Below are positions 34,261 to 45,390 of a stretch of DNA of 60,110 nucleotides, piece by piece; within the stretch, counting starts at the first letter, position 1; each line of letters opens with the position of its first letter. The stretch covers positions 31,585 through 91,694 of the forward strand of contig FJOG01000036.1 in the NCBI GenBank assembly GCA_900073065.1, read 5' to 3'. Both the position numbers and the translations under genes were made by a program. The notes beneath the pieces are model-generated. The model had not been told where the DNA came from. It did not search any database and was given only the letters and a program-made list of their open reading frames with translations. This DNA comes from Phialocephala subalpina (taxonomy: Eukaryota; Ascomycota; Leotiomycetes; Helotiales; Mollisiaceae).

Positions 34261-37200
34261 AAGTTTATCTCGGAAGAAGTTAGAAATAAATAATTAAAAT
34301 AAAGAAAATAAGTAATAATAAAATAAGAAATATATAATAATTAGATTCATATTATATCATTTATTTATTCGTGTTATTTAATTTCTTTTATCGTTTAAAC
34401 TTTATATAATTTATTTATTAATTCTTGAAATAAAATATTTTATTAAGTATAATCGAGAATAAAACCAAGTATTATAAATATAAAAAATTATAAAAAAGGC
34501 TTATTACGCTCGATTTATTCTTAGAATTAAAGTATTTAAATATGGCCCCTTATTATTTTATTATAAGGTAAATAATTCAAGTTACTTAGATCGGATTTTT
34601 AAGGATAAAATAATTATTAATATTTAATTTACTTTTATTATTATTTAAAGAAAGGGGTTAATTTTGATTCCCCGGATTTATACTTAGAATTATTATCCCG
34701 AGGTAAATTATTACGGTGATATTCTAATCAAAATAAATCAGAATATTATTAGTTTTATTCTTTAGGAGTATTTTTAATATTAATATTTTGATTTATTTTA
34801 ATTATAATATTATTGGTTTTATTCTTTAAATCGAAATAATTTTGGTTAGAATATTATTAGTTTTATTCCTTAGGCTAAAATATTTTTTAGTATTTATATT
34901 CTAATTAAAATAAGAGAAAATATTATAAAACGCGAGAGGAATAAGCAATTATATAACCGTGGTTAGGTTTATAATATTAGGAAGCGTTTTTTAAGGAGTG
35001 AAATTTTTTTTCTTTTTGAGTATAAAAAGTTTAAAGAAAATTATACGATATAATAATACTAAGAATACCTAATAAATTTATAAGATATTATAATATTATT
35101 TATTAAGTATTATTAGTAAAATTAAACCTTTGGCTCGAAGGAATTACTAATATGATTTTATTATTATTAAATAATTATAACGCCTAATATAGTTCCCTAT
35201 TTATCCCTGTTTATTCCTAAGGTTATAATTAGAATAAAATAAGAAAACTAAATTAATTATTTGAGTTTGAATTAAAAATAAAAATTTCAAGTTAATTATT
35301 TTAATTTCAAAATCTTCGGATTAATACGAATTAATGAAATTATTCTAATTATTAAAAAGTTATAATCAAATACACGAGAATTTAATAGTTCAAAAGAAAT
35401 ATAATATTTTATATTTTTAAAATACTTTTAATTATTAAAACTGAAAAGTAAGAAATTTATTATAAAAAAGAATTTAATATCCTAAAATATATCTTTTTTA
35501 ATACTCATTAATAATTACTTATTAGCGTAATATAATATAATAATTTCTTTTTTTAATTTACTTTAAATTCTATAATTAGTTTATAATTTATAATAATTTT
35601 TTTCTCTTAAGAATTCTCGTTCTTCGGATAATTTTTCCATTTAATAAAATATTTAATCTTTCCGCTTTATATTCGTTTCTCGAGTAATTATATACTTAAA
35701 TTCCCCTAATAAATCGCTTTAAACTTTTTAATAAACTTTAGGCTTATATTTTTCCGTTTTTCCCACGTATTATCCCCGTGCAAAAAACTTTTTTACTTTA
35801 TAAAATATTAAATTATTTTACTTTATTTTTATTTAGTAAATAGCGTTTTAATTTCTTATATTTTTTCTTTGGTATTAATTATAATCGATTAGCCTTTTAT
35901 TCCTTAGTTATTATAAAGCAATTATATTATTATATTTTCTATATATTTTAATTTAATTATTAATATATTTTCATAAGTATTTTTAATCAAATTAATAATT
36001 ATTAATAAATTTAATATAAAAGAAATAAAAAGATTTTAAAATTTCGAATTAATCGATTTTATTGGAATATTAAACGAATATAATAAAAGAATATCAAAGG
36101 CAAATAAAATCTAGTTTTCCTAAGGAAATTTAATAAGAGAAATTATATTAGCGATTATATCAAAGTTTTAAAGTTTAATATTACTAATAAGGTTAATAAT
36201 AATAACTTTCAATAAAAGTATTTAAGGAAAATAATAATCTTTTTTAGTTTAAAGAAATATTACGAGAATATTATTTAATAAAAATAAAAGCAAAATATTC
36301 GTATTATAATAATTATTATATTTATTTTAAATGCTATTATTTATAGTATTATAATATAATAAAAAATTATTAAATATTATTATGATTTTAATTATATCCA
36401 TTAGATTTAAATTAAAATTTATTATCAAATTATTAGTAATAATATATTATTTGCTTTAGAATCGCGATTATTTCGATATATTAAAATCCGATTTTATTAT
36501 TAATATATATATTTTGCTTATAAAATCAAATCGTTACTTTTTTTATATTAAATATATTAATAAAATAATTATCTTAAAAATAAACTTATATATATTTAAT
36601 TAATTCAAAAAATATATATATAGAAGATTATATAAATATTAAATTATTTTAATATAATTAATATTCTAAATATATTTTTATATATACTTTTAAATATATT
36701 ATAATTAATAAGTTTATTTTATAAATTAATATAACTATTTAATAATTAATTATTATAATTTAATGAAATATTTCAAATAATATTTAATATAAATTAAAGT
36801 ATAATAAAAAGTAATCGAGTTATATTAAAAAATAATATCGAATTTATTAATATATTTTTAGTAATAAAATTCCTAATTATTCTTATTCGTAGTTTATTTA
36901 TTATATTTAAAATAAAATATAACGAATTTATATCGCGTTTTAAAATTAATTTTATAGTAATAATAAATATAATTCTATTAATTAATAATAAAAATACTAT
37001 ATAATAAATTCGAATTAACGATAAATAAAATTAAATTAAATTAAAAAAATTAATAAACTTTTAGATTTATTACGCGTAATTAAAAATTAAATAATAATCC
37101 AATATGAATTTTAATATTAATTAATACGTAATTCGATAATCGTTTTTATATAATATAATAAGATTTTAAAAAAGCAAATTAGCCTTCGAAACTTTTAAAA

Positions 37201-39592
37201 AGAGTTAATAAAAATAAAGAATATATTAAATAATTACGTTTAAATATTATATAATATATATAATTAAAAAAGATTCGATAGTAATCGCTTTAATAATATT
37301 TATTAACGCTATGAAATAAATAATTTCGAGGTTAATTTTAATAGCGTTTTTTTAATTCTTTTAAAGTTAATTATTATTATTTTTTATATAAATTATATTA
37401 TTAAATTTAAAGTTTTTAATTTATATTTTTATTAATATTTTATTTTATTTTTTTTAGTGAAGTCTTTAATTTATTTTTCGAGAATAATAAAATTAAATTA
37501 TTATTTAAACTCGCGTTATATTTATATAAGAAGCAATTTATTAAAGTTTAAGATTATATTAAAATATAATCCCGCGAAAAACTTTTTAATATAATTTTTT
37601 TTTGGAGCAATTTAATTAAAGAAGTTATTTTGCTCGTTTATATTCCCTTTGATTATATAAAAAATTTAAAATATTCTAGAATTCGATTATCTAATAAACT
37701 TTATTAATTCCGCGTTTATATAATTATTAGCTTTCTATTAATTAACTAATTAATCTTTGGGAAATATAAAGAACTTATTATTAACTTTAATAAATACTTT
37801 ACGTTTAATAATATAAATAGTAATATTATTCTTAAACTCGGTTTACGAGTATACGCTCGTTAATTATTTGGAGAATAAACTAGTTATTTGGATTTGTTCG
37901 ATAGGATTATCATATAATATAACCTGGAAAACAAATATATTTTATATATTATTAGTTTATTCCAAGATTTAATAGTTATTATATTTTAAAAATTAAATAT
38001 CGAAAATTTCTTTAGTAATTTAATATTATTTAAATGCTTTATTCGTTAAAATAATAACGAGAATAAATTAAATTAAATCAAATAAAAATAATTAATTAAT
38101 TATAATTTTAAATATCGAGTATTTTAATCTAATTAATAAGTTTATTAATTTAAATAAGCAATTCAAAATACCAAGGTACATTCAAATTTAATTTATTTCG
38201 TGATTTATATATTCCTTTGATTATTTCCCTTTTTAAGCTTATTTAAATTTTTAGTTTCCTATTTAAACTTTATCTAATTAATATAATAATATTTTGCTAA
38301 TAATTATTAATTCGATTAAATAATATATTAAATTTCTTGGCTAATAAAAAGAAATTATTTATACGAAAATATAATTTTTTCCTCGTTTTTATTTTAATAA
38401 AAGATTTTATTAACTTTTTTATTTTAGTAAATAAGAAACAAAAAAAGTTTATTTTATTATTAAATTTAATTTAAAACTTTTTATAATTAAACTTATATTA
38501 ATTATTCTTTTAAATTATTAATATTAAGATTTTAAATTTTTTTAAAATAAAATAATATTATTTTTAATGAATAATAAATAAATTAAATAATTTAATATAT
38601 TTTTATTTATTAGTATTAAAATATCGATTAATAAACCAAATAATAATAATTAATAGAATATTTTATTTATATTGGTTTTTATTTTCTTAATTTACTTAAG
38701 AATATAAATATTAATATTTCGTTTGTATTTTAATGTAAACCGCTATATATAATCACGTATAATATCCTCGGTTGATTTATTTACTAGTTAACCTTAAATC
38801 GAGTTTTTAAGAAGTTTAATAAAATATTTTAATATATAGATATTATATAGGCTTATACCCAAATAATTCTTTTTATATTTATAAGAAATAAATTATAATA
38901 TTAGAATAATTCTTAAGTATTAAATTAAAAATATTTTAATCGAGAAAATTTTATATTCGCTATATTTTTATTTTCTTCTTATATTCCCCGTTTATATATT
39001 ATAAAATAAGTTTTAAAATAATACGATTATTAATATTAATCGAATTATTATTAAATTTATTCTTTCGAATTAATTCTATTTTCTCTTTTAATAACCGCTT
39101 TTTACTTATCTTATAACGTGATTTTAGCGATTACGAATAAATAATAATAAATCTTTCAAAATATAAAAAAGAAATTCTTATAAAACGAATACAAAGAATA
39201 TTATATATTAATAAGTTAATAAATCGGAATTTCTATAATAAAAAATTTAAGTATTAAAAGTAAATAAGATTTTTACGGTTTATAATAAAAGGGAAAGCAA
39301 AAAAAGAGTTCAAGAGATAAAAAGTTACTTTATAAAACTTAATTAGAAATATAATACAAAATAAAATTCTAATTTAATTTTTGTATTAATATAAAAAGTA
39401 TAAACAAAGGAGGCATTTTAAAGGTATATACTAATACTAAAGGGCCCATCTTGGCCTCCGGGGGCCTATTTAGACCCCTTGATCTTTCTCGTTAAATATT
39501 AACTCTATTAAAAATCGTATTACTAGGATAATTATAGCCCCCATATTATACTAAGGATAATAAGGGTTAAACTACCGAGAGTAAGGTAAACA

Positions 39593-39712
39593 AAGGTGAG
39601 CAAAGGAAAAGGGGTGGTGAGATGCAGGTGAGAGGTGGGTGAGTATAGGTGAGTATGTGTGAGTATAGGTGAGGATAGGTGAAAATAAGGTGAAGCGAAG
39701 GTGAGCAAAGCG
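39593..39712 (+). repeat. GGTGAGTATA minisatellite
   Basis: About ten irregular copies of GGTGAG(T/C)(A/G)(T/A)A-type units. It lies at the right edge of the AT island, about 270 bp before a HET fragment, mirroring the minisatellite at 25263-25375 that follows another HET fragment. Confidence 0.6.
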
Positions 39713-39985
39713 GCGATGGGTCACGTGCGCTGCGGCCAAGCGAGCGCGCAAAGGAGGTGAGGATTAATGGCAAATAACACAGCGTGTTAAACGATTACAT
39801 TACATTACATTATCACCTCTTAATAATAATGCAATCACAAGAAAATTCTACTAATTATAATGCAAAAATGCAGATTATAATGCAATGTAATTATGTGATT
39901 TGTATATAAAAATGCATTATAATATGCATTTTTCAAAAAATCATAATTATAACGTAATGCATTAGCTGCATTATTTTTTATCACG
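39713..39985. other. Short AT-leaning spacer with ATTACATTACATT and TGCAATGTAAT words
   Basis: The words ATGCATT, TGCAATGTAAT and TAATGCATTA recur here in both orientations (for example 39794-39812 and 39870-39965), giving local inverted repeats that could be a transposon end. No gene is visible. Confidence 0.35.
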
Positions 39986-40130
39986 CTGGAACAACGTGAA
40001 ACTACTCGCGAGGAAAATCAGACGTACTCGTTACTCGGCATTTTCGACGTTTATATGCCGCTTATAAATGGTGAGGGGAGAAAAAATGCATTGAAGCGGC
40101 TTTGTGAGGAAATTGATAAACTTTCAAAGG
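39986..40130 (+). pseudogene. HET-subfamily fragment (C-terminal edge of the HET domain)
   Basis: The plus-strand frame from 39986 reads LEQRETTREENQTYSLLGIF, then DVYMPLINGEGRKNALKRL and EEIDKLSK, followed by a plausible GTGAGC donor at 40131. This is the hallmark C-terminal edge of HET-E/HNWD-like HET domains. The upstream part of the domain is absent. The fragment picks up close to where the relic at 24600-25235 stops (TERVAWAEQQ), though the two overlap by a few residues, so they need not be halves of one gene. Confidence 0.75.
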
Positions 40131-40634
40131 GTGAGCGCAGAAACTCAATTTTATGTATTATCTAAGTTATATTTGCAATCTACAGAATCTGTTCTATAAA
40201 TTATATTAGTATAAGTTTTTGACTTATTGTTTTATCGTGAGTGCCCAAGCACTTTTTTCCCTGTAGTAGCACGGGTCTTTGACTGCGAACGTGATTCCCC
40301 TTATATCAGTACCTACCCAGACAATATTGCCAAGTCCTTACCGAGCCTCTCGACCCCTCTATATCAGCTATCAAGACTCGGCCCCGGCCGTTTGAAATCC
40401 TGCAACCCTCCCATATTGTACTGTAAGCAGCACTCTTAAAGCTAACACTTCCGAAGCTAATAAGATTTGATATTAAAGACGTTCGGTAGCGGCTTCTATA
40501 ATATACCTTCGACTATGTCGAGCCCCATATCGAAGATTACAAGCCATTGACTAATACTCTATACGCTCGATTAAAAGGAGCTTATCAGTAGCAGCTTAGC
40601 AATGCTACTAAGGGTATTGCTTGGGTACTTTACG

Positions 40635-40742
40635 AGAACATGGACTATTCAAGAAGTAGGATTGACCAACTGTACTATTGCTCATTGGGGAAGCTCAACA
40701 ATAAACTTCAATGAAATTGGTCTCGTGGCTATGATTCTAAAT
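40635..40742 (+). pseudogene. Second HET-domain fragment
   Basis: A plus-strand frame reads RTWTIQEVGLTNCTIAHWGS, then STINFNEIGLVAMIL, matching the R-W-T-x-QE-x-x-LA block of HET domains. It overlaps the last ~14 bp of the minus-strand kinase-ankyrin gene. A neighbouring frame at 40505-40580 may be more debris. Short and unsupported by flanking HET motifs, so a pseudogene fragment. Confidence 0.55.
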
Positions 40743-43700
40743 ATCTATCGCCGAAATGCAGCTTGCCAAGCATAGCATACACACTTCTTCTCGCCCCCCA
40801 CCCCAAATACAGCCCGCGGATCCTCCCAGCCATCTTCGTTTCCTTGACCCAGTACGCAGGTCCAGCAAGAGCATAGTCGCAAATCGCCAGCCCAGTTTGT
40901 GGCACATCACCAGAATAATCGATAGTGAGTCTCTGAGCCGGGGGTCTGTCGCCTGCGTCATGGAACTCAAGAACATCGAGAGGGGTGTCGCCATCGCCGC
41001 TCAAGGCATTAATGTCTGCGCCATGGCGGTGTAGAAAGTTGGCTACGATCTCAGAGTACTGCACGCTGCAGATGTGGAAGGGAGTCAGGGAAGCAGTACC
41101 TCCGCGCGCGTGGATGAGTGAGGGATCGAGCGCGTAGAAGTAGTCCATGATGCTGAGGAACTCGCTGCGGCCCACCGATGTGCCTGCGAGTTGTTAGTGA
41201 AGATTAGGTTGATAGTGTCATCATACATACCAATGAGTTTTTCGTCGAGAGCGAGAATGTGGAATACGTTCAGTCCACTTTCTGTGACGACAAGACTCGG
41301 TTTCGGGGTCAATTCCATCAGGAACTTCACCGGTTTCATTCGTGGCAGGACTGATGCGAGCGTTGACTGCTTTCCTTCATCGATACTGTGATCACCTTTC
41401 AGTCGGTATTCATCATAGGACGCGCCTTTACTGAGCAAGAACTTCGCGAGACCGAAGAGCTCGTACTCCAACGCGGTATCGAGGGCGGTCGCACCCCATG
41501 GATCTACATATGACAGAAGAAGTGGGCCCTTTCCGGCTCGTTCAAAGTAAGAGTAGATCTTGGGTATCAGCGTGGGCTGGTGATGAACTGCACTGACGAG
41601 CACATTGTACTTGGCAATATCGTCTCTTTCGACTAATCGAGCGAGAAGGATATCGATTGTATCAGCAAATCCACAGTTAACAGCGGTTAACAGCGTATCG
41701 AGACCAATAGTGCCTTCCAAGTGTCCGAGGAGTTCTTTCGTTAATTCCGATGAAATATCGAGCATTGCAGCGGCAGCTTCGTCGTTTCCGTAGTAGCATG
41801 CCATCCCAAGCGGTCCCATGTCCGCATGGCCACCTACACTTGCATTCGGAAGTTCAGAAGCAATACCTTCTTTTATTAACAATTTAATCATCTCCGCGTG
41901 CGTTTTCTGAAAACTTGCGACTCCGCTGGTGACTCTTACAGACCTTGGCGTCTGCATGATTTTGAAGAACGCACGAGCCAGTTCGTAACAAGCACCAGGA
42001 CGAACCCGGCTCGGATCTCTGAAGGGGGTCGCGAATTCGTTGTCTTTGATTGCGATGATCATTTCTTTGACTAAGTTGAGATCAAGCCGTTGGACTGCTA
42101 GGAACAATGGACTCGCAGAACCAGCTAAACACAAGTCCGAGTCAGTTATCAGCAGAGGGTTGGCACCGAAGGCCAGCAAGGTTCCAGCTGCAATCCTTCT
42201 TGATTCTGGGTGGAGGGGTTCTTCGGTTATCATGATGTTCATCAACGCTGTTCTCGCCGTGTTTGACGGTGCGTCAATCTCTATTGGATCTGCCATGGTC
42301 AAGATCCGATATATCACAGCAGCAACTGCCTGGGGTTCCAAACGGGCAATATTGTGAAGGGGAAAGCTGCCGGGCCTGAAGTGTGGTCTGCACATTTCGT
42401 GCCGTGTGAGTAGATAGTCGATGATTTCTGAGTTTCCAGTATAGATTGCAATGTCCAGTGCCATCTCAAACTTCGAACTGATGAATCTAACATCTGCTTT
42501 GAGGTCTTCGACAAGTAGCTTGACTGCGGGAAGCGACCCAGATAGAATAGCATAGTGTAAGATGGGCCATCTGTTCCCGACAGCAAAAACATGTGTCACA
42601 TCATCTGTGGTGAAATATGCTCGCAGGGTAGTACAGTCCGCGCTTCCAAATAATTCTTGATTCGACAATCCGGTATAGGCCTCGAACTCACTCCATCGCC
42701 GATCACCAGTATCCTGTCGATATTTCTTGATGACTGTAGCCCAAACCGAGGGCGAATGTCTTCCAAGGTAAGCAGCGGCAGCCTGGTTCTTTCCCTGCGC
42801 AATGGCTTTGACGGTCCATACCATGGCCTGAGCTGTTGCGGCTTGGGATGGTTGCGAGTTCCAAAAAATGTCAAGGCCAGATGCGATGGGCAAGTAATCA
42901 GCCTGACCACGAGGACTTCCCCATTCGGCTGCAATGCGAATCCACTTCATAGCTTCTACATCATTCCTAGCTATTCCAAACCCTTCTAGATGAGCCAACC
43001 CAATTTGATACGCGCAGTCAGCCGCACGGTTGAGCTGTTTTGGTGGTATTGTATCTGTGAGTCTTGTCTCACGAGGAATGATTTGCTGGATTGATTGAAC
43101 GATGTTCACCTCGTTTAGCAAGTCATTGAGGATTTCCGTTTTAAGGCCACTCGTCAGGCTCGCTCTATACGTTCTGAAAGCCTTTCTGACCTAAAATGAC
43201 TTATCAGCCTCGAGCGGTTTGGATATAACGAAACTGTTTTTCCTTACGTCAAAGACTCCAGGGCTCAGATCTGAAGAGCTTGGAAATGCAGAGGGTACTG
43301 GACAACATCCTCCACCTACCCTAGAAAAGAATGTTAGTGGACTGAAAAATATGACCACAAAGACAAATTTACTTTACACAGGTCTTTGCTTGTTCGAAGT
43401 AGTGGACTGGTCCGTAGCTTCCCTGGCGGTAGGAGCGAAACAGATCGGGCTCCTGGTAGGTCAGGCTATTGCTGAGGTGGAAGTTGTTCCTCAGAGCATC
43501 CTTCCATGGTTTCATCATCTCCGTTGCATTCCGAACTCGCTTTGCAGAATCCGTGTGCAAGGAGGCTTCAAGTATAGCATGAAATATCCGAACATATGCA
43601 TCAGCATACATCGTTTCCCGTTGATGGTAGACCCGAGAGCCGTCCGCATATAATGCGAACAGCACAGTTTCGAAATCTCGGACTTGCTGTTTAGCAAGAT

Positions 43701-45123
43701 CTAGCACGCCATCTGAGAGCTTGAGGTCCTTGATTGTAGCTGCGTCCAACGTTGTATCTTCAGAATGTAGAGCCCCATGATGTACAACTTGCGTGAAGAT
43801 ATCTCGGCCTTCCAGTAAAATAAATGCAAATATGAGCCCGGCGGCATAAATGTCGATCTTGGGAAGTAGCTCTTTCGACAATGAAACCCTAGCATAGCAT
43901 TCAGGTGCACTCCAGAAAGGTGTCCATACTTTGGGCCGCATGCCATCGCTTTCAGTGTCCGAGAAGATGAGGGAGCCTCCAAAATCAGCCAGCACAGCGA
44001 TGAATGGGCTATCTCCAACGAGAGACTTCACCGCAGTTTCCGCCGCTGCTCTACGTCCACTGAATGATGCGACCTTCCCATCTCTGCCTTTCCGTCTTCG
44101 AATGAGAATATTCTTCGGTTTGAGGTCACAGTGCACAACTCCGTGTCGATGCAAGGTTTCCAGGCCAACTGATATGTCGAAGCACAAGCTCATCTTGATC
44201 TCGACGAGTGTCTGTTGATTGATCCATAGGGCGGAATCCCGGTAGAACGAGTATAGATCGCCGCAATCCCCTTCTTGAAGAACAAGATTAAGCTCAGCGA
44301 GGCAAGATTGACTTCGGCTAGGCGAGTGCGATACTCCAAATAGGTACAACAAATTTGGATGTCCGTGTAAATCCTTGTTGGCCAGGATTCGGAGTTCATC
44401 AGCAAATTGAGAGAAGGGATTTGGTCCTGAGCTGGGCGACGAAGACTCGCTTTCAGTAAATGAGGTGAGACGCTTCACTGCATAGTATTCTCCAGTTCGT
44501 CGAACATCGGGTGTGTAGGCATGTAGCTTGATTTGTGATTTGTTATTGAACACGTCGAAGTTCCGGCCTGGTACGTATCGATGTACCTCGACAGTGCCAA
44601 ACTGACCACTCCCGGCGGATATAGACCATGGTCTATGTAGTGTTCTTGGTTTGAACGAAGGATTGATCACTGTAACCAAAGCCATGAATGAGGAGATGCT
44701 GGTGACTGGTGCGGAGCTTCGATATTCGAGCCGGCGCAGAAGAGTTGCAACGTCTTGTTCTTCATTATGGCCAGTTACAGTCTCAGCTATGAGTATAGTA
44801 GCGGTGTTTGGATTAATGGCTCTAGTTTCAGTCTCGTAGTCTGAGATCTGACGAGTCTGCTCCCGGGGCAAAGCCTCACTCTCATCCGCCATATTGGCAC
44901 GTGACGAGTAAAGAACTTCGGGCTGTTGTACGCAAAGAAGCACGTCCCGATTGAAATGCTTCGGATTATCCTGGGTGAATGTAGCAGAAGAAGTCAACAT
45001 GTAGTTTTCAACCCCCAGGACAATTGAGGCTGTTTCGAAGCCAAGAACTGGTGGCCGGGCTAGACCCTGATGGGTGTTCAGCTGGAGGCATAAATTGCTT
45101 GGCTGGCGTTCCGACTCGAACAT
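40729..45123 (-). CDS. Ser/Thr protein kinase - Sel1-like - ankyrin repeat protein, 1412 aa
   Basis: Minus strand, four exons: 45123-43373, 43320-43248, 43190-41231 and 41183-40729; introns 52, 57 and 47 bp; the spliced length divides exactly into 1412 codons plus stop. After a ~160-residue N-terminal region comes a complete kinase domain: Gly loop GSGQFG (171-176), VKR with Lys217, a candidate alpha-C Glu243, catalytic HCDLKPKN (331-338), DFG (380-382) and SAPE (405-408), so it should be active. A Sel1-like segment (ADCAYQIGLAHLEGFG...) follows at about 665-705, and then ankyrin-type repeats occupy roughly 790-1330 (PILHYAILSGSLPAVKLLV, TALDTALEYELFGLAKFLL). ATG at 44892 is an alternative start. 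A kinase with C-terminal ankyrins resembles RIPK4/ANKK1 in layout; fungal relatives are uncharacterised as far as I know. It is divergent from the HeLo-like/pseudokinase gene. Confidence 0.9.
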
Positions 45124-45390
45124 GATGGCACCTGATTGCTCAAAACCGAATCATATTCCCAAGAATATAGGACTAGTCTTTTGTGGCGCCGGTAGGCATT
45201 GCGCGTTTTACGAGTTCGATACAGCTAACATGCGCAGGACGAGTTGAAGTACTCAGCCCCGTTCTTTCGTGAGTTTTCTCTCTGCTGCCTCCTTCGTGCT
45301 TTGATTTGCACCCCGTTTTCAATCCACTCCTTTGATTTCGAGAACTAGAAGTTTTCACATCTCGATTCTTTGGAGCCAGAGACAAGCAGC
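45124..45390. promoter_or_regulatory. 267-bp shared divergent promoter region
   Basis: The start codons of the kinase-ankyrin gene (minus) and the HeLo-like/pseudokinase gene (plus) are separated by only 267 bp. A CT-rich tract at 45260-45310 (plus strand) is typical of a fungal transcription start zone for the right-hand gene; a TATAGG word lies at 45166. The small gap makes co-regulation plausible; this is inference. Confidence 0.5.

Larger units (their letters stand above)
30946..39560. other. ~8.6-kb AT-rich island (RIP-like transposon graveyard)
   Basis: Composition switches abruptly to nearly pure A/T, with frequent TA, TTAA and ATAT words, stops in all frames and no frame longer than about 100 codons. 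This is what repeat-induced point mutation does to duplicated transposons in ascomycetes. No gene or readable transposase remains. Less mutated patches occur at 31100-31480, 33900-34270 and 39410-39560 and contain the only GC-richer words. Recognisable substructures are listed separately. The number and type of original elements cannot be read directly. Confidence 0.75.

Noticed and set aside
24600..40130. A single HET gene simply split by one insertion
   Set aside because: The two fragments overlap by several residues at the WAEQ/LEQRE position and the first also has a frameshift and a stop, so a clean split cannot be asserted. Left as a hypothesis.
40729..45123. Two separate genes, a kinase and an ankyrin protein
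   Set aside because: Two short consensus introns (52 and 57 bp) join the kinase frame to the ankyrin frame with matching phases, and there is no promoter-sized gap between them.
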